Assembly: GCA_903923915.1 (NCBI GenBank)
Contig: CAIXZI010000218.1
Span: 1 to 7,699 of the forward strand
Direction: 5' to 3'
Length of the DNA stretch: 7,699 bases
DNA from: an uncultured Bacteroidota bacterium
GTDB taxonomy: Bacteria; Bacteroidota; Bacteroidia; B-17B0; Aurantibacillaceae
Shown: positions 1 to 6,552 of the stretch, one piece after another
Position numbering within the stretch: position 1 is the stretch's first letter
How the letters are laid out: each line of letters opens with the position of its first letter
Made by a program: the position numbers and the translations under genes
Notes under the pieces: model-generated
Told to the model about the DNA's origin: nothing
The model's database searches: none
Seen by the model: only the letters and a program-made list of their open reading frames with translations

Positions 1-76
1 AATATCTATATGCACCTATTGAAAACCTTTAAAGCAACAAATAAACTATGTCTCTATGTGGTTTAAAAATAATTAA
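1..76. other. Short leader upstream of the ABC ATPase gene; possible tail of an upstream gene
   Basis: This stretch carries no recognisable gene. One + strand frame is open from the window edge to a TAA at 64-66, and another from position 3 to a TAA at 30-32. Either could be the last codons of an upstream gene, but neither short tail resembles a protein end I recognise, including that of a Wzm permease. I see no Bacteroidota-type -7 element (TAnnTTTG) and no sigma-70-like pair. The last bases before the ATG at 77 are A/T-only with no Shine-Dalgarno sequence, which is normal for Bacteroidota. Confidence 0.4.
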
Positions 77-1351
77 ATGAGCAATACAGTAATTAAAGTA
101 GAAAATTTAGGTAAGCAATATCGCTTAGGGCAAGTAGGCACAGGTACTCTTTCTACCGATATAAACCGTTGGTGGCACAAAGTGCGTGGTAAAGAAGATC
201 CTTACCTTCAAATTGGCGAAAGCAACGACCGCACCAAAATGGGCGGCAGCGATTTAGTATGGGCTTTAAAAGACATTAATTTTGAAGTTAAGCAAGGCGA
301 GGTATTAGGTATTATTGGCAAAAATGGAGCGGGTAAATCTACTCTTTTAAAAATTTTATCGCAGGTAACAGGCCCAACCGTGGGTGATATAAAAGTAAAA
401 GGGCGCATTGCCAGTTTATTAGAAGTAGGTACAGGTTTTCATCCTGACTTAAGTGGCAGAGAAAATGTTTTTTTAAATGGTGCCATATTGGGCATGAGCA
501 AACAAGAAATTAAAAATAAGTTTGATGAAATTGTTGCCTTTAGCGGTGTTGAGCGATACATTAATACGCCTGTAAAACGCTATAGCAGTGGTATGTATGT
601 GCGTTTAGCCTTTGCTGTGGCGGCGCATTTAGAGCCCGAAATTTTAATTGTAGATGAAGTGTTAGCAGTAGGCGATGCCGAGTTTCAAAAAAAATGCTTG
701 GGTAAAATGAAAGATGTAAGTAACCAAGGACGTACTGTCTTATTTGTTAGTCATAATTTACAAGCTGTTTCAAATTTATGCACAACGGGCTTGTTTTTAA
801 ATAAAGGTGAAATTGATACTGCGGGTAATATTGAAGATTGTATTAAAAAATATTTGATATCATCCAGAGAGATGAATTTAACTACAGTTTCATTAAATGA
901 TAGGTTAAAAAGAACTGGAGGAAATATTTTATTTTCTGATATTAAAGGGATTAAAAACGGGGAAGAAACTTGGGAATTTAATTTTGACGAAGAAATAAAT
1001 ATAAGCCTTAAAGCTTCTGTTTATATAGAAACAGAAGGCCTCTCATTGTACTTTGCTTTAAAACACCCTTTTACAGGAGAGATAATATCCAACTATAAAG
1101 TAGTTTTAAATCAACAAAACATGGTAAAAGGCGAATCAATTTCTTATGCCTTAACAATCCCATCAAAAACAATTAGACCAGGACAATATAGCTTGTATTT
1201 TGCTTTGGGAAATAAGGATACTAAAGTTTTTTATGATGTAATTGATGATAATGTAAACTTACCTATGCTTAGCATTAATCCAATTAGCATGGATGTACAT
1301 GAAAATGCAGGATTTATTTCTATACCATTTGGTTTAACTAAAAATGCTTAA
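77..1351 (+). CDS. Wzt-type ATP-binding protein of a polysaccharide/O-antigen ABC exporter
   Basis: This is the cytoplasmic ATPase that, paired with a Wzm-type permease, drives export of an undecaprenyl-linked glycan across the inner membrane. The nucleotide-binding domain spans about residues 5-260. It shows Walker A GKNGAGKST (81-89), a YSSGM signature (169-173) in place of the usual LSGGQ, Walker B ending in D193-E194, a D-loop-like AVGD, and the switch histidine H226. The YSSGM signature and the insertion at about residues 18-60, between the first strand and Walker A, are typical of Wzt/TagH-type exporters. Residues from about 265 to 424 form a beta-rich C-terminal domain like the glycan-binding domain of Wzt, so this is the long, substrate-selective form rather than the short capsule KpsT form. 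GC falls sharply near codon 259, at the domain junction. The 3' end overlaps the next gene by 8 nt. No Wzm permease is in the window; it is expected upstream. The family call is firm; the exact glycan is unknown. Confidence 0.93.
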   Translation: MSNTVIKVENLGKQYRLGQVGTGTLSTDINRWWHKVRGKEDPYLQIGESNDRTKMGGSDLVWALKDINFEVKQGEVLGIIGKNGAGKSTLLKILSQVTGPTVGDIKVKGRIASLLEVGTGFHPDLSGRENVFLNGAILGMSKQEIKNKFDEIVAFSGVERYINTPVKRYSSGMYVRLAFAVAAHLEPEILIVDEVLAVGDAEFQKKCLGKMKDVSNQGRTVLFVSHNLQAVSNLCTTGLFLNKGEIDTAGNIEDCIKKYLISSREMNLTTVSLNDRLKRTGGNILFSDIKGIKNGEETWEFNFDEEINISLKASVYIETEGLSLYFALKHPFTGEIISNYKVVLNQQNMVKGESISYALTIPSKTIRPGQYSLYFALGNKDTKVFYDVIDDNVNLPMLSINPISMDVHENAGFISIPFGLTKNA

Positions 1352-2318
1352 AAAAACACTATATAATTTTATAGTAAAAACAGTAAATAAACTTTATGCA
1401 ATGGGAGTATTTAAAATACTCCAAGAAAATAAAAGTAATTTATTAGAAGGTGTTAATGTTTTAGTAGGCGAAAAATGTGGGATAGATCCTTCAGCTATAT
1501 TAATTACAAATGGTGCTGGAAAAATAGAATTAAAGGGTCATAATTATATTGGAAGAAATGTTGAAATAGGTACAGATAGAAATATTGTTTTAGGAAGCAA
1601 TACATCCATTCAAGATAGGTGTATTCTTTTAGGAGATTTAGATATAGGGAAATCATGCGTTTTTGCACCAAATGTTTATGTAAGTTCAGGAAGACATTAC
1701 TATGATTACAAGCCCGAATTATATATTAGAGATCAAGATTTTTTGGTGCTAAATGATGTTGATTTGAGGGCAAAACATTCGAAAAAAGTAACTATAGAAG
1801 ATGATTGTTGGATAGGCATAAATACAGTGATTATGTCTGGAGTTAAAATTTGTAGAGGAAGTGTAATAGGTTCTAATTCTGTTGTAACAAAAGATGTAGA
1901 GCCATTTTCAATTATGGCTGGCTCTCCGGCTAAGTTTATCAAAAAAAGACTTGAGTTAAATCCAAAATTACAGCTGACTTATAATAATAATGATGATTTA
2001 CCTAATTTTTATAAAGGGTTTAATTGTGATTTAGAAAATCTTGATGTCGATAGAAAACTTGGTGGAATAACTACAAGTGGTTCTTTTGAAGTTTATATGA
2101 ATAACACGGAGAAAAAAATAAAAATTACAGGAAAAAAATTAACAAATGAAAACCTTGTAATATCTTACAACAATCAAGAAAAAACGATAAGTAACAATAC
2201 TATTCAAGAAATAATATTTGATGCTGACGCTGTTAATTATCACCGTTTTGTAACGAATTTCAAAGATAATTTAGGTAAAATATTATTGGTGCAAAACATT
2301 CAAATTACCAATCAATAA
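1344..2318 (+). CDS. Hexapeptide-repeat acyltransferase with an extra C-terminal domain
   Basis: This is a left-handed beta-helix acyltransferase of the LacA/NodL/WbbJ type, which normally transfers acetyl from acetyl-CoA to a sugar hydroxyl or amine. Residues 1-30 look like a short amphipathic lead. Hexapeptide-like repeats run from about 40 to 200, including NYIGRNVEIG (67-76), WIGINTVIMSGVKI (156-169) and the closing AGSPAK (192-197). The likely catalytic histidine is H118 in SGRHYYDY, followed by a loop at about 119-148 that interrupts the helix as in LacA-type enzymes. Residues 203-324 are not part of the beta-helix: they are Asn/Lys/Ile-rich, look beta-stranded, and match no domain I can name. 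The ATG at 1344 overlaps the preceding Wzt gene by 8 nt, suggesting translational coupling. The role is probably O- or N-acetylation of the exported glycan. The acyl donor and acceptor cannot be read from the sequence. Confidence 0.87.
   Translation: MLKKTLYNFIVKTVNKLYAMGVFKILQENKSNLLEGVNVLVGEKCGIDPSAILITNGAGKIELKGHNYIGRNVEIGTDRNIVLGSNTSIQDRCILLGDLDIGKSCVFAPNVYVSSGRHYYDYKPELYIRDQDFLVLNDVDLRAKHSKKVTIEDDCWIGINTVIMSGVKICRGSVIGSNSVVTKDVEPFSIMAGSPAKFIKKRLELNPKLQLTYNNNDDLPNFYKGFNCDLENLDVDRKLGGITTSGSFEVYMNNTEKKIKITGKKLTNENLVISYNNQEKTISNNTIQEIIFDADAVNYHRFVTNFKDNLGKILLVQNIQITNQ
1404..1422. repeat. Perfect 19-nt palindrome inside the acyltransferase gene
   Basis: GGAGTATTT and its exact reverse complement AAATACTCC flank a single A. 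As RNA this could fold as a 7-bp stem with a 5-nt loop. It lies 60 nt into the coding sequence, encodes ordinary residues around codons 21-27, and is not followed by a T-run, so it is not an intrinsic terminator. A function is unproven and chance is possible in AT-rich DNA. Confidence 0.35.
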
Positions 2319-2328
2319 AAATACAGTC

Positions 2329-3372
2329 ATGTCAGGAATATTTAAAAAAATCCAGAAATCAATTGCTTATCGCACAGATAAAAACTTTTGGTTAAAAGAA
2401 AAGTTTAATCAAAATTACCAAAACTATTTAGATAGTGGAGCCACTACAGAAGAAGCGTATCAAGAGTTAGTGCAATTATACGTAGCTACTAATGGAAAAT
2501 TTAACGAAGAGTATAATGCTAAACTTAAAAAAAGCAACCCACCTTTACCTGTTGCACAATCATTAAAAGGAGTGCCCGGTAATTTTACAAATGATGATTT
2601 TAAAAAGGTTAATGCAACTTTAAATCAAAACGGGTATGTACATTTTGACGCAAAATTAAGTAAAGAATTATGCGATAAGTTAACCCAATTTGCGTTAAAT
2701 ACTCCGTCACTCATTCCTCCAACCTACAAAGAGCCTGTTATTTATAATCCGGAAAACCCGGTTGCCGAAATTTATAAGTTTAACGCACAAAGCTTAATAA
2801 ACAATGCTGATATACAGCAATTGATAACTGATCCGGTATTAATTAATTTTGCCAGAAATTATTTTGGTTGCGAGCCTATTTTTGATTTTCCGGCTATGTG
2901 GTGGAGCACCGCGTTTAAAAAAGAAGCCTCTTCAGAAGCTGCACAACTTTTTCATTTTGATTTAGATAGAATAAAATGGCTAAAAGTATTTTTTTATATT
3001 AATGAAGTAACACTTGATAATGGTCCGCATTGTTACATAGAAGGTTCACATAAAGTAAATGCTAAACCTGCTGAAATATTAAACAGAGGTTATGTGCGTG
3101 TACCCGATGCTGATTTAGCGCCGTATTATAAGCCCGATGCTTTTAAAACAGTTTGTGGCGAAGCAGGTTCTATGTTTATGGGCGATACTAAATGTTGGCA
3201 CAAAGGCACCCCTCTAAAAAAAGGGCATCGTTTGGTATTAGAAATAGAATATACTTCCTCTATGTTTGGAGCTAATTATCCAAAAATGGAAGTAAGCAAC
3301 GCAAGTCAAACATTTAAAGGTTTTTGCGCAAATAATAAAACGTTTGCAACTAATTTACATTTTAAAAAATAA
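2329..3372 (+). CDS. Phytanoyl-CoA dioxygenase (PhyH)-family Fe(II)/2-oxoglutarate oxygenase
   Basis: This is a 347-residue cytoplasmic enzyme of the PhyH family, non-haem iron oxygenases that hydroxylate small molecules using O2 and 2-oxoglutarate. The iron facial triad is readable: H209-x-D211 in FHFDLDR, and distal H291 in CWHKG. R301, ten residues after the distal histidine, is the probable 2-oxoglutarate carboxylate anchor. The cupin core runs from about residue 95 to 315 and includes the family-typical segment DNGPHCYIEGSHK around 240. The first 80 or so residues are helical and charged and do not belong to the core. No signal peptide is seen. It sits 10 nt after the acyltransferase and 5 nt before the sugar-nucleotide dehydratase, so it is probably co-expressed with the glycan genes and may hydroxylate a sugar, a glycan substituent or its precursor. 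All metal ligands are present, so it should be active; the substrate is unknown. Confidence 0.88.
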   Translation: MSGIFKKIQKSIAYRTDKNFWLKEKFNQNYQNYLDSGATTEEAYQELVQLYVATNGKFNEEYNAKLKKSNPPLPVAQSLKGVPGNFTNDDFKKVNATLNQNGYVHFDAKLSKELCDKLTQFALNTPSLIPPTYKEPVIYNPENPVAEIYKFNAQSLINNADIQQLITDPVLINFARNYFGCEPIFDFPAMWWSTAFKKEASSEAAQLFHFDLDRIKWLKVFFYINEVTLDNGPHCYIEGSHKVNAKPAEILNRGYVRVPDADLAPYYKPDAFKTVCGEAGSMFMGDTKCWHKGTPLKKGHRLVLEIEYTSSMFGANYPKMEVSNASQTFKGFCANNKTFATNLHFKK

Positions 3373-3377
3373 TTATT

Positions 3378-4388
3378 ATGCTATCAAACAAATCTATATT
3401 GATAACAGGTGGTACTGGCTCTTTAGGTAAAGAGTTAACCAAAACTATTTTAAAAAATTGGCCTGATATAAAACGCCTTGTTATTTACTCACGCGATGAG
3501 CAAAAGCAATTTCAGATGGAGCAAGAATATCCTGTTTCAAAATATCCGGCAATTCGTTATTTTATAGGAGATGTAAGAGACCATGATCGTATGAAAAGAG
3601 CCTTTATGGGTATTGATTATGTAATACATGCCGCCGCCATGAAACATGTTCATATTGCTGAATATAACCCCGATGAATGTGTAAAAACAAATATTGGCGG
3701 TGCGGAAAATGTTATAAAGGCAGCACTTGAAACAGAGGTCTCAAAAGTTGTAGCCTTATCGACCGATAAAGCCTGTGCGCCCATTAACTTATATGGTGCT
3801 ACCAAATTAACATCAGACAAATTATTTATTGCAGCAAATAATATTCGTGGAAAAAAAGATATTAAATTTTCAGTGGTTCGTTACGGGAACGTTATGGGCT
3901 CTAATGGATCTGTTATTCCTTTCTTTTTATCAAAACGAAAAGAAGGTGTTCTTCCGATAACAGACCCAAAGATGACACGTTTTAATATTTCTTTAACAGA
4001 AGGCGTAAATATGGTTTTACATGCTTTAGAAACTGCCTGGGGAGGAGAATTATTTGTCCCAAAAATTCCCTCTTATAAAATAACCGATGTAGCAGAAGCT
4101 GTTGGACCTGAATGCAAAAAAATAATCAGCGGAATACGTCCGGGAGAAAAAGTGCACGAAGAAATGATTACTAGTTCAGATTCCTTTACCACCTATGATT
4201 TGGGGAAATACTATGTTATTCTACCACAAGTTCCTATGTGGAATATGAACGAATACATTAAATATTTCGAGGCTAAATTAGTTCCGGAGGGCTTTATATA
4301 CACCTCTAAAGATAATACTCAATGGGAAACTGTGGATAGTTTGAGAAAACTGATCACAGAACATGTTGATTCAACTTTTAAAGCTTAA
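3378..4388 (+). CDS. pseB: UDP-N-acetylglucosamine 4,6-dehydratase, PseB/FlaA1-like
   Basis: This is an NADP-dependent extended short-chain dehydrogenase that converts UDP-GlcNAc to a UDP-4-keto-6-deoxy-HexNAc, the entry step to pseudaminic acid and related deoxyamino sugars. The Rossmann motif GGTGSLG is at residues 11-17. The catalytic set is T129-D130-K131 and Y139-xxx-K143 in the segment STDKACAPINLYGATK, which matches the FlaA1 arrangement (D132, K133, Y141, K145) with a two-residue offset. HAAAMKHV (84-91) and RYGNVMGSNGSVIPFF are further family blocks. At 336 residues with no membrane helices it is the short soluble form, not the long membrane CapD/WbpM form. An A/T leader with no Shine-Dalgarno precedes the ATG, and the gene is 5 nt from its upstream neighbour. 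The dehydratase call is strong. Whether the product is the L-arabino (PseB, C5-inverting) or D-xylo (retaining) isomer is inferred from length and resemblance, so the symbol is provisional. Confidence 0.88.
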   Translation: MLSNKSILITGGTGSLGKELTKTILKNWPDIKRLVIYSRDEQKQFQMEQEYPVSKYPAIRYFIGDVRDHDRMKRAFMGIDYVIHAAAMKHVHIAEYNPDECVKTNIGGAENVIKAALETEVSKVVALSTDKACAPINLYGATKLTSDKLFIAANNIRGKKDIKFSVVRYGNVMGSNGSVIPFFLSKRKEGVLPITDPKMTRFNISLTEGVNMVLHALETAWGGELFVPKIPSYKITDVAEAVGPECKKIISGIRPGEKVHEEMITSSDSFTTYDLGKYYVILPQVPMWNMNEYIKYFEAKLVPEGFIYTSKDNTQWETVDSLRKLITEHVDSTFKA

Positions 4389-4394
4389 AAATAT

Positions 4395-4934
4395 ATGAAG
4401 GCACCCATATTAGAGTCGGAAAGACTCATTTACAAACCATTATCCTTATCTCACCTGAGTCAAAATTACGTTGACTGGATGAACGATTATGAAGTAAATA
4501 AGTACATGACTATTAGAGGAGATTACACAATTGAAATACTTAAGTCTTTTTTGCAACAAGTAGAGAAAGATGAGAAATTATTTTGGGCTGTACATATTAA
4601 ATCAACAAATAAACATATTGGAAATATTAAAATAGATAATATAATAGAAAGAGACGGATTAGGTACATTGGGAATTATGATGGGAGACAAAACTGAATGG
4701 GGGAAAGGATACGCTAAAGAAACTTCCATTGCAATAATAAATTATTGTTTTAACGAGTTAAATATCAGGAAAATGTTACTTGGTGTTGTTGAGGATAATA
4801 TTAATGCTTATAAATTATATGAAAGCTTGGGCTTTTTAAAAGAAGGCTTTTATAAGGATCATGGATTTTATGACGGTGCTTATAGAAATACTATTAGTAT
4901 GTCGTTATTTAATAAAAATTACAAAAAAAAATAA
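4395..4934 (+). CDS. GNAT-family N-acetyltransferase, possibly PseH-like
   Basis: This is a 179-residue single-domain GNAT enzyme of the RimJ/RimL-like branch that uses acetyl-CoA. The opening ESERLIYKPL (7-16) and the acetyl-CoA pyrophosphate loop WGKGYA (102-107), preceded by the beta-4 strand LGIMMGDK, are diagnostic. The C-terminal half has the expected N135/N137, Y142 and LGF (145-147) elements. It sits 6 nt downstream of the 4,6-dehydratase gene, and in pseudaminate-type pathways the PseH acetyltransferase acylates the 4-amino group created after that dehydratase. Context therefore suggests amino-sugar N-acetylation, though this branch also contains protein and antibiotic acetyltransferases. 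The 3' end is a run of nine A (4923-4931) running into the stop, one base before the next gene's TTG start. Confidence 0.85.
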   Translation: MKAPILESERLIYKPLSLSHLSQNYVDWMNDYEVNKYMTIRGDYTIEILKSFLQQVEKDEKLFWAVHIKSTNKHIGNIKIDNIIERDGLGTLGIMMGDKTEWGKGYAKETSIAIINYCFNELNIRKMLLGVVEDNINAYKLYESLGFLKEGFYKDHGFYDGAYRNTISMSLFNKNYKKK

Positions 4935-4935
4935 A

Positions 4936-5784
4936 TTGAAACTAGCTTTGGGTACAGTTCAATTTGGCATTCCTTACGGAATCAATAATTTAGGAGGGAT
5001 TCCCAGTGATACCGAAATAAAAGAAATTTTTAAACTTGCCGATAAATCCGGGATTCAAATTTTAGATACGGCCCCTGGATACGGAGCTGCAGAGAATAAG
5101 ATTGGTCAATTATCAAATCAAAAATTCAAAATAGTTACCAAGTTTTCACCTACAAATAATCCTGTTGAATTAAATAATCAACTTAATGATTCCTTAGATA
5201 AATTAAAAACCAAATCAGTATACGCGTATTTAGCACATAATGCAGATAGTTTGATAGCACATCCCCATCTTTGGCAGACTTTGCAAGAGAACAAACAAAA
5301 CAAAAAAATTAAGAAAATAGGGTATTCTTTATATTCATGTGAGCAGTTGGAAAAATTATTAGAATTAAACTTTGTACCAGATATTGTGCAACTACCCTAT
5401 AGTTTATTGGACAGAAAATTTGAATTATTCTTACCCCAATTAGCCAGATTAGGAACTGAAATACATACCCGCTCTGTTTTTTTGCAGGGATTATATTTTA
5501 TGAATCCTTCCACATTATCAGAAAAATTAAAGCCACTAAAATCAAACCTACAATATCTTCATCAATGTTGTGAAAAATATAATGTTTCTATAAACTCTCT
5601 TGCTCTAAATTTTGTTTTACTTAACAAATACGTTAGCCATATTGTTATTGGTGTTGATAACGCATTTCAACTGAAACAAAATATTAAAATGATAGCAGAT
5701 TGGCAGGACAATACAAATCTTATCGAAGAACTAAGTAATATAACAGTTTCTAATAAAGAATTACTAAACCCCGCCAACTGGTGA
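4936..5784 (+). CDS. Aldo/keto reductase starting at TTG
   Basis: This is a 282-residue NAD(P)H-dependent TIM-barrel oxidoreductase. The full AKR catalytic tetrad is present: D44, Y49 (in DTAPGY), K69 (in TKF) and H100 (in LAHN), numbered from the TTG. It should therefore be an active carbonyl reductase. The start is TTG at 4936 rather than the upstream in-frame ATG at 4861. The protein then begins KLALGTVQFG, which is the usual first strand of this subfamily. The ATG would add 25 non-homologous residues and overlap the acetyltransferase gene by 74 nt. The gene begins one base after the acetyltransferase stop and ends in a 4-nt GTGA overlap with the cytidylyltransferase. Relatives of this short subfamily often lie in polysaccharide or nonulosonate loci. 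The likely role is reduction of a keto or aldehyde sugar intermediate, or possibly oxidation in the reverse direction. Substrate and cofactor preference are not visible. Confidence 0.87.
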   Translation: MKLALGTVQFGIPYGINNLGGIPSDTEIKEIFKLADKSGIQILDTAPGYGAAENKIGQLSNQKFKIVTKFSPTNNPVELNNQLNDSLDKLKTKSVYAYLAHNADSLIAHPHLWQTLQENKQNKKIKKIGYSLYSCEQLEKLLELNFVPDIVQLPYSLLDRKFELFLPQLARLGTEIHTRSVFLQGLYFMNPSTLSEKLKPLKSNLQYLHQCCEKYNVSINSLALNFVLLNKYVSHIVIGVDNAFQLKQNIKMIADWQDNTNLIEELSNITVSNKELLNPANW

Positions 5785-6551
5785 AAATTATAGGCGTTAC
5801 GCAAGCACGAATAAGTTCAACAAGATTACCTAAAAAGGTTTTATTAAAAATTAAAGGGAAATCCCTTTTGCAATATCATTTAGAAAGAGCACAAAAATCT
5901 AAACTGGTTACTAAATGGATAGTTGCCACAACAGAAGAAAAAGAATCAAATCTTATTTGTGAAATCGCAACATCATTAAATATATCTTGTTTTAAGGGTA
6001 GTACAGATAATGTTTTGGATAGATTTTATCAATCCGTAAAGGATGAAAAACCGGATTATATTGTTAGGATTACATCAGATTGTCCTTTAATAGATGCAAA
6101 CCTTATAGACGAAGTTATTAAAGGTTGCTTGAAAGAAGCATGTGACTATGCTTCCAATACAATCAATCCCACTTTCCCGGATGGAGTAGATATTGAAGTG
6201 TTTAGTTTTTATGCTTTAGAAAAAGCATGGGTCAACGCATCACTTCAATCAGAACTAGAACACGTCACTCCTTACATTTGGAAAAATTGCAAGCATCACA
6301 ATGGTAAATTATTTAAAAGTTTCTCTTATGAATCTGATAAAGATTATTCATCCTTTCGCCTTACTGTAGATGAAATAAATGATTTTGAACTTGTAAAAAT
6401 TCTAATCGAGAATTTAGGTGGGGATAAACCCTGGAAAAATTACATAGAATACCTTGAACAACATCCGGAAATACTAAAGATTAATAGCTCAATTAGCAGA
6501 AATGAAGGTTTTCGAAAAAGTCTAGACAAAGATAAAAATAACACCAATTAA
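5781..6551 (+). CDS. CMP-sugar cytidylyltransferase, SpsF/NeuA/PseF-like
   Basis: This is a 256-residue nucleotidyltransferase of the CMP-NeuNAc/CMP-KDO synthetase fold, which activates an acidic sugar with CTP. The signature is QARISSTRLPKKVL (8-21), the CTP-binding loop. It is followed by DNVLDRFY (76-83), RITSDCPLID (96-105) with D100 as probable metal ligand, and FPDGVDIEV (132-140), the block typical of spore-coat polysaccharide SpsF proteins. The start is GTG at 5781, four bases inside the end of the aldo/keto reductase gene, which gives the expected first strand directly before the QAR motif. The overlap suggests translational coupling. Proteins of this group are annotated SpsF, NeuA-like or PseF-like, and the exact sugar is not determined by sequence. 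The neighbouring PseB-like dehydratase favours a nonulosonic-acid-like product. Confidence 0.87.
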   Translation: MKIIGVTQARISSTRLPKKVLLKIKGKSLLQYHLERAQKSKLVTKWIVATTEEKESNLICEIATSLNISCFKGSTDNVLDRFYQSVKDEKPDYIVRITSDCPLIDANLIDEVIKGCLKEACDYASNTINPTFPDGVDIEVFSFYALEKAWVNASLQSELEHVTPYIWKNCKHHNGKLFKSFSYESDKDYSSFRLTVDEINDFELVKILIENLGGDKPWKNYIEYLEQHPEILKINSSISRNEGFRKSLDKDKNNTN

Positions 6552-6552
6552 T

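Noticed and set aside
208..408. Minus-strand open frame of 66 codons opposite the ABC ATPase
   Set aside because: It lies wholly within the Walker A region of a well-supported gene on the other strand, and its translation resembles no protein family. It is a shadow frame.
1733..1942. Minus-strand open frame of 69 codons opposite the acyltransferase
   Set aside because: It is antisense to conserved hexapeptide repeats and has no recognisable motif or separate start context.
4523..4729. Minus-strand open frame of 68 codons opposite the GNAT gene
   Set aside because: It is antisense to the acetyl-CoA-binding region and its hydrophobic look is a by-product of that sequence.
5853..5869. AAAGGG/CCCTTT hairpin with a 4-nt loop followed by one further T
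   Set aside because: It sits early in the cytidylyltransferase gene, has only a 6-bp stem and no real T-run, and the operon continues downstream. It is not a terminator.
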